DNA of 64,000 nt. Source: Neckera pumila. Its lineage: Eukaryota > Streptophyta > Bryopsida > Hypnales > Neckeraceae. Below, piece by piece: positions 1 to 11,252 of this stretch (positions within the stretch are counted from its first letter, which is position 1; each line of letters opens with the position of its first letter). The notes beneath the pieces were generated by a model. It made no database searches. It saw only the letters and a program-made list of their open reading frames with translations, and was not told the DNA's origin. The DNA is taken from the NCBI GenBank assembly GCA_963969595.1, contig OZ018415.1:14880001-14944000 (forward strand), given 5' to 3'. The position numbers and the translations under genes were made by a program.

Positions 1-340
1 TTACAACGTTGACTGCAAATGTATAATCTGTGAGATGAATGCATATTGATACTATATATAGTAGAACTTCTAATAAATAACATTCTCTAAAGTAATAAAC
101 TTCTCAAAAGTAATATTGATTGCTAATCCCAACCTACCTCGCATATGACCTTCCCTAATGTAATGAACCTCTTTAATATAATGTGTCAGACTCGTCCTGG
201 CTTGGCTTTTTATAGAAGTTCTACTATAACATCATTCAACAATAGAAAAAGATTTTCTTGCTTTCCTGCATGCTCATGTTTGAATTGCAGTGTTGATTTT
301 TTTTTTAAATTTCTAATTCAACTAAATTTGATGCATATTT

Positions 341-543
341 CACTATAAGAGAAAGGGGCGTTTTAAGTATAGTCCTAGTAGTATCGTCTTTTAAGTGATG
401 ACCTTTAAGTAAGGTTTTTAGTAAAATTTTACTGAAAAGATAGTCTTTTTAGTAAAATTTTACTAAAAACCTTACTTAAAGGTCATTATTTAAAAGATGA
501 TACTACTAGGACTATATTTAAAACATCCCTTTCTCTTGTAGTA
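341..543. mobile_element. Fold-back MITE with CACTA-like ends
   Basis: Nearly the whole stretch is one inverted repeat. The left arm starts CACTATAAGAGAAAGGG and the right arm, read in reverse, starts TACTACAAGAGAAAGGG. The arms stay complementary inward through the block with TAGTCCTAGTAGTAT up to a short loop near 440-455. It has no coding capacity. The ends suggest a CACTA-derived miniature element, but the flanking triplets (ttt and tgt) do not match exactly. Confidence 0.7.
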
Positions 544-724
544 TGTGTCTTGATAATGAAGACCAGAGCACAAACAATTTCAATGGAAGTCTTTGAATGA
601 GCTCACAAGGGACTCTCTTCTGTACGTATCTCACTCATTTGCAAATATACCAAGTGCCAATCAAATGACAAGAAGTCATTAATTCATTGGAGCTCCTAGT
701 TGTGGTAGTATAATGCATGTTAGT

Positions 725-1634
725 TTAACCCCTAAAGGTTCAAGGCATTTTCAGGCTCCGAAACCACTGAAAACTGCCATTTTTGCTGCAATCACTCAAG
801 AAATAAAAAAAAAGCTTTGATCTTACTGTAGGATCTAGTACTTCACTTGTCTTAGATTATGTGGTAAAATTTTTACAAAGTTTGCCTATACGGATTGGAA
901 GATATTAGCATTTGAACTTGCTAGAAAAAGATGTTTTTTTGAATTGTGGCTTGCAATTTCAGATGACTTTGACGGCCATTTGTATATTTTTTTTGCACTA
1001 CACACCATTGGGTAAATTTTTTTTATATTGAACATTTGAGTTGAGAGTCGAAGTAAAAAATTTCAGAATGTCAAAACTTGCTTTTCACATATAAAAAAAT
1101 TATTAAGTAGAAACAGGTCCAAAATTGAACAAAACACTAAATCGTTAATAGCTCTTAGGTGGAATTAAAACCAACGGTGGGATTGTTCTTGCAAACAAAT
1201 TTAACCTTTTCAAATAGAAAATTTTGAATCTTTTTGAAAATTGCATTCAAAAATGAATTCTATAAGTTGTTTTTTGAAGAAGATGCTAGATTGTCCAAAA
1301 AACAAGATTGTCTATAACTTTCTCATTCTAAGTCCAAATAGAATTAACCAAAGCTTTAAATGTAGAAAAAAACATGATTTTTTGAGAAGAAATTTATAAA
1401 AAAAAATACAATTTTTTATAGTTTTTTTTCTGCCCGGTAAGTTGCTTTTTTGACTTTGGGTGGCATAACTTTTGATCTGGGCACTGATTGAAAAAAAAAC
1501 TATATTTTTAAGAAGTTGATGTGATTCCTATCTTCAAAAAAAGTTTCAAAAAATTAGGCCAAAATTTCAGGTCACACGAGCCTGCTTGAAATCCCAAGTG
1601 TCTCCCAAAGGAACTTTGGACCTTTGAGGGTTAA
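725..1634. mobile_element. TTAA-bounded non-autonomous element, copy 1
   Basis: TTAA stands at both ends, followed inward by CCCCTAAAGG on the left and, in reverse, CCCTCAAAGG on the right. The interior shares long blocks with the copy at 14979-15902, including the stretch with GCTCCGAAACCACTGAAAA and a block with TGCCCGG and CTTTTTTGACTTTGGGTGG. No open reading frame of note. TTAA duplication plus CCC-starting ends resembles the piggyBac superfamily; that assignment is inference. Confidence 0.6.
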
Positions 1635-2647
1635 TATGGGGTGCAAAAAAACATGTTGCAGAAGCCACCTAGTGACCTTGTGGTTCTTTAGAGATTAAAG
1701 TTAGCATGGCTTAAATTGCAATATAGAAACAACCATGGAAGGTCTTGTCAATTTTAGGACAATGTCAAATGCATGCAACTATCTTCTAGGAGTCTTAGAT
1801 TCAACTTGTATTATAAATTTAAATGATCTTCCATTTTGATTTTCTATTTTGATTCTAAATATTTAAGTTAATTATTACACATTTAATTTTTAAGTCTAAC
1901 CAATTATTTAAACATAGTAGATATTTCACAAATATTTTACAATTATTCACATATTCAAATTGTATTGAAAATCATGATATTGTACTAAAATATTATTTGT
2001 AAGATATAAGTGAATTTCACAAATGCTAATAATGGAAATAGTTCACTCCAACTTGACTTTAACAAATTATCATCTATTTTGATGAAACTGTAGTATGAAT
2101 TTTGTGTTGATGAAAGTTTCTATCATTGATATAATGATATTATAGCTTTTTACAAAATTCATTATATTTATAATTTGATCACCTAAAGAATTGAGAAAAA
2201 TTCTAGTGATTTTCATTCTTTAATTTGTTAGATTTTTACAAATGGATTTCACTTGTCTTTTGTAGAAATTTGGAATTTAGTCAACTAAGTGGACCAATAG
2301 ATCTTGAAGATTGGAATGGCACTACAGCTCCTCGTCTAATTTATTACATAGCTGGGTAGTCTTATTATTGTGTCAAAAGAGCCAAAAATAAACAACAAAT
2401 GAAATAAAGTTCATCAGGACTACTTTAATTTCTACTCCAATTTAAAACTTAGAGATTTTCCTAAAATTCAATATTTCATTAAGCATCTAAAATTGAAAAT
2501 TATATATTACAAAGTCAATAAATGGGCACAATTACCCTCATTAACAATAGGATCTACATTTTTGAACTGAGGAATAGCTAGAGTTACAAAAGACTTCCCA
2601 GCTACCAAATATATTGGGTGTTGACAGAGGCCAAATTTTTTGCTGCA
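1635..2647. other. AT-rich spacer, no gene seen
   Basis: AT-rich sequence with no open frame that reads like a protein, and no clear RNA gene or repeat boundary. It ends where the C-terminal codons of the nicotinate phosphoribosyltransferase pseudogene begin. Confidence 0.5.
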
Positions 2648-4403
2648 CTACTGTAATTCACCGATAGGAGCCTCATTCAGCCACAAAAAGTGAACAAACT
2701 CGTATAGCTTCCTACTAAGGCTCACCTTGTATGGAGTGGGATTAAGTGCTTGCATGTGATCAGTTCGCATTGCTGCTAGTTGTTGCAAGCAATGTTTTCT
2801 AAGCTCCATCAAGGAAGGTAATGGCTCCCTCCGCCCATAATTACCACTCTAGTAGCACTTATAGAGAGCCTTGATACGAGAAGGCACAACATAAGCTTGC
2901 TTTGATTCACTGAAAGGATGACGGCACAAGGTTTGTTCAATAGGCTTTGGATAAGGCTCATTTTTTCCGATCAAAAGATCCACCAAAGCAACTCTTTCTC
3001 TTCCATATAACCTAAACACTTGCTTCTTGCATAGAATTGTAACCTTAGACACATCTTCCGAAAGTTTTATTTGTGGTTGCCTGTTGATTTCTACCAATTT
3101 GTAAACACAGTCAAGTGCTGGCTAGGAAAAGCATGTTATCAAGTGTGTACCTATTCCAAATGCATCAATTTCATAGCCCTATTTGTTCAAAGCATCTAAA
3201 GTGTCTTCATTGATGTCATTACTTGCAGTAATGACAAGGTTCCCAAATCTTGGAACATTGAACTCTTTTTCAATAATCCAAAAAATACATTGAGCCTTTC
3301 GGGAACAATATGACAAGTCGCCAGAATCTAATCTGATGCCAAGGGCTTTGTACCCAAGTTCATGAAGTGCTAGAGCTACAGCACAAAAGTTGGGAATATC
3401 GCTCCTTATCACATCATATGTATCAACAAGGGCTTGGAAGGCTGTAGGAAATGCAAGCGCATACGAGGTAAAAGTTGCTAACTTGCGGTGATTGGTCTCA
3501 TGAAAAAATTCCCTTAATGTAGATGCTTCTTGCATGCGGCTAAGGTATGATTGTGTCAAATGCACGAAGTCTTCACATTTGCTTCTTCCCTTGGCATGTG
3601 CTAGGGACCTCTCCGTAATTTCATCACAAAAGAACTAACAAATGCATGCAAGTGTGTCCCTCGAACTGGAATTCTGAATCGTCGTCTTGCATCAACATTA
3701 CTAGTTGCATCAAAGCCTCCAAAATACAATGGTTTGATGCATTGATACCTCCTTCAGGACCCTATGCTCGTCTCAACCCAAATTCTAAACATCTTGTCTT
3801 TTCCAGCAACACGTCAATGTCTGGCGGCATTGGTGGCTACTAATGAGGCATAGTTAACCATCGTCAAAAATGTAGTTTCAAAAAACTATGCTTACCAATA
3901 GAGGTCCTTCAACACGTATCAAAAGAATGCGCAGAAATACTACAGAGCCCTCCGGCATGGCATATATTTTGACCTCTGAGCAATCAAAGCGTTTTAAATA
4001 AACATATAATTTGTCCTTACATATAGTGAGCATGATAGTTTGAAGATATTTAATGTCATCATCTTTGAATTTGAAGTTGGCAGCAGAGCAAATACATTCC
4101 TCCAGATCTGCAAACACAGTGTATTCTCCTCCAAATGGATTCTTCCGGAACAGCAAATCAAAAATAGTGCAATCTTTGTGTTTGCCCGCTTTTCAATATG
4201 CGTAGGACATGGTGATTTGGTACATGTCCGTCAAGAGCGCCGACACCATGGATTGGTGGGAGCACTGGGAAGCTCCATTTTGAAGCACCCTGACTTGGAT
4301 CTATGTTCTCTGAATTCTCAACATCTTGCAAACTTTCTACATCTTGCAAATCTAATGCCTTCATCTCTGTTTCACGTATCTCCATCGACACCTTGGTCGC
4401 CAT
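2648..4403 (-). pseudogene. NAPRT: Processed pseudogene of nicotinate phosphoribosyltransferase
   Basis: The reverse strand carries a nearly full-length copy of nicotinate phosphoribosyltransferase, the first enzyme of NAD salvage from nicotinate. Recognisable segments in order are the N-terminal LLTDMYQITMSYAY block, FRKNPFGGEYTVFADLEEC, EFGLRRA with [30 protein letters not shown], the LGIRLDSGDL block near 3325, and the C-terminus ending WLNEAPIGELQ at 2648. They run together without introns, which suggests a retrocopy. The frame is broken many times: Trp to stop after AYAY, Gln to stop after FGLRRA (TAG for CAG near 3765), a 1-bp loss before the first Met of the TDMYQ segment, and further shifts near 3120-3180, 3600-3640 and 3840-3880. 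No poly(A) tail or clear target duplication is left, so it is old. It cannot make an enzyme. Confidence 0.88.
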
Positions 4404-5116
4404 CTCTATCTGTCTGTCGCAAGCTCAGGGAGGTCACTTCCGATTTTTTAGAAAACTAGGTGAGATAAAAAGTAAGGTCAATTTTAATCTTTGGAGAGAA
4501 AATTTACACTTTTTTTTTATCTACCATAGCATTGTGAAAAATCTCGTGCACAAATATATATAAAATAGGGTATAGGATAATGTCTTCATTTTTTTCCTTA
4601 GTAGAAAGAAAATAGGATACTAAACTTAGGATTCCTTAAAACCTCTATAGTAGGCTCAGTTGGAATAGTAAAGGCTGGACCGGTTTGGTCACCAATCTTG
4701 TACTATTTGGTGTAATTTTGGACGGTGGAGGGAATTCCCTTGCAAATTTTTGGCGGTTTGGGTCTGGGATGAACTAGCACTACAATGGCTTAACAACAAT
4801 TTACAACTTTAGGATTAGGGGTCAGAGTTTGTATTAGTAGTTTTGTGAATATCTTCTTTAGTGGATTACAAATTTTATTATTTTCTTTATTGTGGCTAAT
4901 TCAATGCATTGCAAGGCTTGCTACTTACACATTTTGTTTCACAGTGGAATTGTAATGTTTTCATAGATACGTACTTCTATAAAAGTTAAAAAAAAGTAGG
5001 GTGCCAAAAAATAGTATTTCTACCCATTTAAAAAAAAAATAGGGTGCTAAAATGTACCCCTCAGTAGCTTTTTTTCTACAAATAGGGAAGGAAAAAAAAT
5101 TGCAAGTAGATAAATA
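4404..5116. other. Spacer, no gene seen
   Basis: AT-rich sequence upstream of the dead retrocopy. I see no coding segment, RNA gene or repeat with definable ends. Confidence 0.45.
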
Positions 5117-5139
5117 CCCCCCCCCCCCCCCCCCCCCCC
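5117..5139. repeat. Poly-C tract of 23 bases
   Basis: An uninterrupted run of 23 cytosines lies three bases before the target duplication of the adjacent CACTA-like MITE. Its length is probably unstable and may be mis-sized in assembly. Confidence 0.9.
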
Positions 5140-5143
5140 TAAA

Positions 5144-5348
5144 CACTGTAAGAAACCCACGTTTTTTTTGACAAGTCCAGATTTTTTGTGACGGATTTTG
5201 TTAGACATCTCTATTGACATCTAGCGGTTTTTATGTCAACAATAATATCCAATGTAAACATAAAAACAGCTAGATGTCAATATAGATGTCTAACAAAATC
5301 CATCACAAAAATCCAGGCTTGTAAAAAAAAAACGGTTTTTTTATAGTG
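5144..5348. mobile_element. CACTA-type MITE with AAA target duplication
   Basis: A 205-bp fold-back element. The left end starts CACTGTAAGAAACC and the right end finishes GGTTTTTTTATAGTG. The inner arms are strongly complementary, for example GACATCTAGCGGTTTTTATG on the left against CATAAAAACAGCTAGATGTC on the right. The flanking triplets are AAA at 5141-5143 and AAA at 5349-5351, the 3-bp duplication expected for CACTA elements. Confidence 0.8.
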
Positions 5349-5866
5349 AAAATATCCCATTATCGCACATGGTTCCAAAACATAAGGAGGAGTGACCTCC
5401 CCAAGGTCGCAAGGGAAACTCAAGGGAAAATTGGGCACCCTCTCGGAGGAACTAGTCTTGACAAACTATTGTGGGTACTTTAAACAAGAGCAAGAACAAA
5501 AAATACATTTAAAGGCAAGAAACAATAATATATAAACAAGAAACTTGATTTCAAGAGACGTATTCTCTTGACATCCTTATATACTACTACCTTAAAAGTT
5601 ATACTTTTACTTAAAAAAATTATAGTATTCTATTTTATTCTTAATCTAGAAAATTCCCTTTATTTTTTGTTCTAGACACTATAAGATATTATATTAAAAG
5701 AAAGAAACACACATTTAATTGGTAGTAAAAACTATCATTTCAAACATACTTGTTACATTGGATGGACTGTTTGGACGTTCAATGAGCATACAAACTTGCC
5801 CAATGTGACTCCTTTAAAATAGTTACATTATCCGTCCAATTCGTCTAACTATCCGATATGTCCACC

Positions 5867-6615
5867 AGTGTTTTTTTTAGGCGATAAAAAGACTAAAAGC
5901 ACCAAAAAATTATCTCTTGTACCAAGCCTTTGGAAAAATGTGAATATAAAAAAGTTTAAAAAGCCAGATCCGGATCTTTGATGACACCCTTGCGGCCATT
6001 GCCTCCACAATGACTCTTGGAGTATGTGACCTTGTCGCCACTTGTGGAATGGTTGATTCAATAACTTTTCATTTGGCTTTGCCTAAATTACACCAAAGTT
6101 GGTAAGATTAATAGAGATTGTAGCCACATGCACGTCGATGCTTGTGTCATATCACTATATTTTCTTGTCAATTAGTAAGAAATTAGAATGGTCGTCAGAG
6201 GAACAAGGCCCTTTCACCTTTGGAGAAATTTAGGTAGCCCTCTTTTAGAGGTTTATTGCTAATTTGGGGGCTTGCGGCTACTGGTGAATTTGGTGTAGTT
6301 TGCGACTTTCTTTGCAACTCAGTTAATGCGACTGCACTTGTGGACAGAGAGAATTTTGGGCCTATTTTTCAAGCGAGAAGAAACAGAAACTTTAAAGTGC
6401 TAAAGAGAGAAGAAGGGGAGGCACCAGTCCAAGAGTTGAAATTGCTAGAGATGTTTTCTTAGGTTTTGTTTTGGTGCCATATTACTCACACCAATTCTTA
6501 ACTTGGAGCCAAATTTTGCACCAAAAAAAAAAATTCTAGGGCGCCTAACCTTAGCCATTGACTTCTCACCTGGAGCCCAAATCCAGATTTCTTTAAATTA
6601 AAAAAAAAATCACTA
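5867..6615. mobile_element. 749-bp insertion with 9-bp target duplication (Mutator-like)
   Basis: The insertion is flanked by ATGTCCACC at 5858-5866 and again at 6616-6624. The X copy at 44260-44290 shows a related uninterrupted site. The ends are AGTG plus a T-run on the left and an A-run plus ATCACTA on the right, giving a short imperfect inverted repeat. A 9-bp duplication suits Mutator-like elements. The interior has two short open frames (minus 5849-6061, plus 6256-6462) of unknown origin, so a captured gene fragment is possible. Confidence 0.55.
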
Positions 6616-6971
6616 ATGTCCACCGGTCCAAAATGTCCAATGACCTTAACTCAACCAATGTGACAACAATGATTTCAAACCACCTAAATTATATGATTAA
6701 TACGAATTTGCTATCAAAGTTTGTAGACAAATTTACAAACTACTCTAGATCTATATGAGCAAAATTATCATGATTGTATATATTGAAATTTTGTTGCAAG
6801 CCTCCCTAATCTAGTATTTGTTGCCATCCTATCACCTTCATTCTTCTCTATTGTTGTTGCCATCATATCTTATCAGCTCCATTCTTCTTTTTATTATCAC
6901 CATTGTACTAGCAACGTCTTCATTCTTCTTTGATGAACCAGAACTTGCATTTTTCTTCTTCAAACTACCAA

Positions 6972-9810
6972 CACTACCAAAAAATGATGGAAAAAACAAT
7001 TGCAAAAAATAACTGAAAAACAGTCGTTGTAGACACAATGATTGCAATACGACTCAAGGCCTTGGAGTCGTTGTGGACAAGTTGTTTAGGACAACGATTG
7101 CAGTCTATTATCACCATCCATTTCTACCTTGGATGTAGAAATGGGTGAAGTGAAAAAGAAAGTTGGGTTTCAGGAAATGTCTATAAAGCTGCCTCGTGGA
7201 AAGAAAAACGCCTAAAACATCTGACGTGGACATCCATGTGGCTAGTCATTTTAAAGTCATTATGAAGTTATGACTGACCATGATGAATTTGACGTGGACG
7301 GCCACATAGGTAGGTTGTTTTTAAGCCATTGAAAAGTCATTTTGCAATCATTTTGCAATCATTGCTATTGACGTCTCTAGTCATTTTTGAGTCATTTAAA
7401 GTTAAGATGACATTTGCAGAAAGGAATGTGGAACCCATTATTTGGGGAGTAGTCAATATAGAGTTGCATATCAATGCATTCAAGGTTTCACAACAATATA
7501 TCATTCACAATATACCATATACAATACATTATATACCATGTACAATATACCATACACCGTACACCATACATTATAGTTGGCATGCATTAGATGATATTCA
7601 CGGGTCTTAGAGGGCCGTTTTAGGCCCATTCCCTGATCTGCCCAGATTCAATGAACGCTAATACGGATGTGTCAGAAAAAAAAAATTTATAAAAAAGAAA
7701 AAAATAATTTTTTTTACCAAAATGTCATTTTAAACAAAAAAAAATTCAAAAAATGACATGGCAGTCGTTGTGCCACGTCAGCCAGCTGCTGCTGCTGCGT
7801 TCCCGCAATCTAAGAACGCAACAGACAGCAGGGGAACTCGGAGCCCTCCAAGACCCCCGAGTCTCATCTAATGTGTCACATAGCTTTCAAAGCCACTTAG
7901 TGTATGAGTATGAAGGAATGAAATGACAAGCCTCTTATACAAGTGGGATGGTAGGAGACAAGACAAACCATGTGGGATATGTAAAATGCAAGAATTGTGT
8001 TATAAGTAATATTTCAAATTCATTTAAGCATTGTAGATTGATTTTTTTCAAAAACCTTTGAACTACAAAAAGTTGAAAAAACAATCTCACTTTCATTTCT
8101 AAAAATCCATTTTATATTTTGAGCCTCAAATCAAAAGTTACGGACAAATTTGTGAAAGGGATTGGAAATGATATTTTCTTTTGACATTTTCTAACATCCT
8201 TGCTAAATTTTGTCTTGCCTTTTTGTATATGAACCATGATGAAGATGTGTTGTAAATGCAGAGGAAGTGCGATGAAAGGTACGCAGATGTTGAAAATTGC
8301 ACAAGGCATTACAATGCACAAAGCACTGAAGTAGTAGTTGAGTAGCTGCACAATAATCTCAGATGTTTCAATTCATTCTACAATTTCAAAAAGTCATTTT
8401 GCAATTGCAGGAAGTCATTCTACAACAGCATCAGAGAAGCAGCGTTGTTGTTCATGTAGGAAGAGAACAATACTAACAATTGCTTCTAGGACTATGAAAA
8501 CATCTTCCAGCCTTTACATTGGGACCTCAGGAATGTCTATTTTGAATCGTATGAAATGTCTAGAAATGTTGCAAAGTTACCAACGCAAATGGACCAAAAT
8601 CATAATTGTTGTTCTATTAGGAGTGTAAATGAATCTTAAAGTGGACCTCAATGAAGAAAACAATAGATCCCAACAAAACAAAAAGGCCATCGGGAATGCA
8701 TAATTTATAAGGAAAAAAAGGAATATTTTTTTCATTTTAAAAAAGGTCGAAGAAATAAACTTAAGAAGATAAACAAAAAGTAGAAAAGTGAAAGTTAAAA
8801 AAGATTGAAAGAAATGAAGAAGAGAACTAAAAAGAAAAAAATAGAATAAAAATAAATAAATTACAAGGATTACAAAATAGGAAAAAAATCTGAAGGAATG
8901 AAAATTATCAAAAAGAAAAAACTAATTATGTTTGCTTTTAGAAAAAATTCTAGAAAATAACAACAAATAAAATTGATAAAATAAAAATAAAATCAACAAC
9001 ACATAAAAAGGGAAAAGGTAGAATATGAGATGAAAAGATTAAAATAAAATTTAAAAAGAAAATAAACAAGAAATTTAAAAAAAAAAAAAAATGGAGAAGA
9101 AAGAAGACATTTTATGTGCATCATTTTCTAAAGCCTGGATGAATGACTTCAATCATTCAATCCCTACGAAAAAAAAAAAAGATAAACAAAGAGTGCATAC
9201 TAAGAGTATTTAGGAGCTAAGGCACTTTAATAGCCTAACATTTATTAATTTATTTGTAGACAACACATCATCTTGTTAAAGTTGCATCCTTCAACAATGT
9301 AGCACATAGAAACATCCTAAATAATAGAATTGTTTTTTGCCAAAATACCTAGTAAGGTGCAGTGCTAAATCAATCATTCCATAGTGGCCCTACAGTAAAA
9401 TCAAAGTTGCTCGGAACATCTTTTCTACCATGTCTTTTATAGTAGTCTCTTTTCTTTTCTTTTTCTATCAATAAGCCAAAACTTCTTGAAGTCGTTTGCC
9501 AGTTACACTATAGTCATTTTTTAGTCGTGTTGCAGTAAAGGTAAGTTACAATATATAATAGCCACCCCCTCGTCTTCAATGCCACCCTGCCACATCAAAC
9601 TATTGACGACGCTGTCAATGGAATGTGGCAGATGAAACTCGCCCTTCATTGACTCTTCATCTCAAAGTCGCGGATCATGTGACTCTAAGGTGACTTGGGC
9701 ACTATGGAATTAGCAGTGTTGGTGCAATTAGGGAGCCCCAGTCATTTTGAAGTCAAATTTTTCATGCAATCATTCTTTGCAGTCACATATTTGGCCATTT
9801 TCTTATAGTG
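6972..9810. mobile_element. CACTA transposon, 2.8 kb, non-autonomous
   Basis: The element starts CACTACCAAAAAATG and ends CATTTTCTTATAGTG, an inverted pair. The triplet CAA lies directly before (6969-6971) and after (9811-9813). The uninterrupted X copy near 44550 reads ACTACCAATGCATTC, exactly the empty site with one CAA. The subterminal zones carry many degenerate motifs such as AGTCATTTTGCA and AATCATTTTGCA (7020-7420, 9490-9800), as is usual for CACTA ends. No transposase frame is present. Confidence 0.85.
7601..7856. mobile_element. MITE nested in the CACTA element
   Basis: The left end GGGTCTTAGAGGGC pairs with the right end, which in reverse reads GGGTCTTGGAGGGC. A related, more diverged unit lies at about 52921-53165 in the opposite direction; both hold a run-rich centre with AAAATGTCATTTTA or AAAATGATATTTTGG. 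It has no coding capacity. It is the third layer of a nest: X, then CACTA, then this element. Confidence 0.6.
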
Positions 9811-10977
9811 CAATGCATTCTTTGATAAAACTATTAAGTATTCTCTTATCTTCTCTTGACAAGATATGGAGTCTCGTACCTTCATCAACTGTTAGAGAAA
9901 CCAAACATATGACATGATTTAATTTCACCAAATCAACTTCTTCACCACCACAACCACTATATTCATAACAATATCCAACTACATACTTGTAGTATCTAGG
10001 CAAGACACTATTGTTAGGTCCATCAAAAAGAATAGCATGGACATAATCAATTTTTTCCTTTTCAATTATTTTGATGAATTTTTGAGCTCTAGCTAAATAC
10101 TATGTAGTATTGTTTTTACCGTCTACCCTTCTAATTGCAATATCATCAAACAATCCAAATTAGCATTATCAATTTTAGATCCTAAAGAAAAACAATTCTT
10201 AACATGAACATATTGGTATGTCTGAGCCTATCAAGGGAAAGCTCATTAGATCCATAAACATTCATTTATGAATAACTCTCATTTTGTATACTAATCTTTT
10301 ATTTGGGACATCTACAATGAATTGACTTTGTTCATATTAGCACACATGCATCACTTATTCGGCACAACATTTTTTGGTGATTCATAACTTTCTTCATCTT
10401 CTACTTCCTCATCAATCAATGAAGCAATATTCTGAACAAAAACATTTAAAAAAGAAGCCCATGGATGGTCCCACTTACCATTGCATTGTAATGCCTCTTC
10501 GATTTCAACATACTTTGCTTTGTTCTTTGCCATTAAGAAGCCAACTTTCCATGCCTCCTAAAGATTAGCATTTCCCACAAAACTATGATCCAAAAAATTG
10601 AAACCTCAATCAATTGCACATAAATTCTTTTCAAATCACAATTTTTTTAATGTCTTGGATTAGCTAACAAGGGACCATTCTTCTCATGTTTAATCTCCAC
10701 CCTAGCAACAAATGATCTAATTTGACCTTTTCAAGCAAAGAGTGATTACCATAGAAAATATCAAGAAAAGACCAAATCACTTCCAAGTGAAGAATAGTAC
10801 CTTTCACATATTTTGCAAATACTTATTAGAATACGTTATTCCTTTGCCAAGGTGTTCCAAACATGCTTGCACTTTAAGGAAGGCCAAGTGTTGCATAGCA
10901 AGGAAATTTTGTTTCTTTGACATTAATGTCATCTTCCAATAGGCTTTTATTACTCTCTCTATTTCTAAATAATACTA

Positions 10978-11252
10978 CACTAAAAATTATATTTAGTGTT
11001 AGCAACACTATTTACGAACCATGACACTAAATATCATTAAGCCTACTAAAGTAAGTAACATTAAATGTAATTTCTAACACTAAACATACTCTATGGTAAA
11101 TTTGAAATCCGAAAATGTTGACATTTAGTGTTATAACATATTAAAAAAATGAATTTGCAAAGGAAAATATTGAAGACAAGGAAAATGATGGAAGGAATTG
11201 GCTGGTAATTACACTAAATACAATCCAACACTAAATATAGTTTTTAGTGTAG
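10978..11252. mobile_element. MITE with CTACACTAAAAA ends
   Basis: The left end CTACACTAAAAATTATATTT pairs with the right end AAATATAGTTTTTAGTGTAG. TA flanks both sides. Further inner copies of AACACTAAA and TTTAGTGTT recur within the 275 bp. It lies just outside the end of the old X copy. There is no open reading frame. Confidence 0.7.

Larger units (their letters stand above)
5600..10965 (-). mobile_element. Old interrupted copy of repeat X
   Basis: Blocks at about 5690-5866, 6616-6971 and 9811-10965 match, in order and orientation, the right arm of the X palindrome (43961-46070). Shared landmarks include CATTTAATTGGTAGT near 5712, the block with AACAATGATTTCAAACCAC near 6664, and a reverse-strand frame with KEDKRILDSF-like sequence (REDKRILNSF at 9803-10003). 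The ends are approximate. X probably once encoded a transposase-like protein, but all frames here are broken. Two later insertions split it, listed separately. Confidence 0.7.

Noticed and set aside
725..1634. CCCTAAA-like motif as interstitial telomere repeat
   Set aside because: The motif occurs once at each element end inside an inverted repeat, not as a tandem CCCTAAA array.
4040..4563. Plus-strand frames of 86-139 codons
   Set aside because: They are antisense to the nicotinate phosphoribosyltransferase pseudogene.
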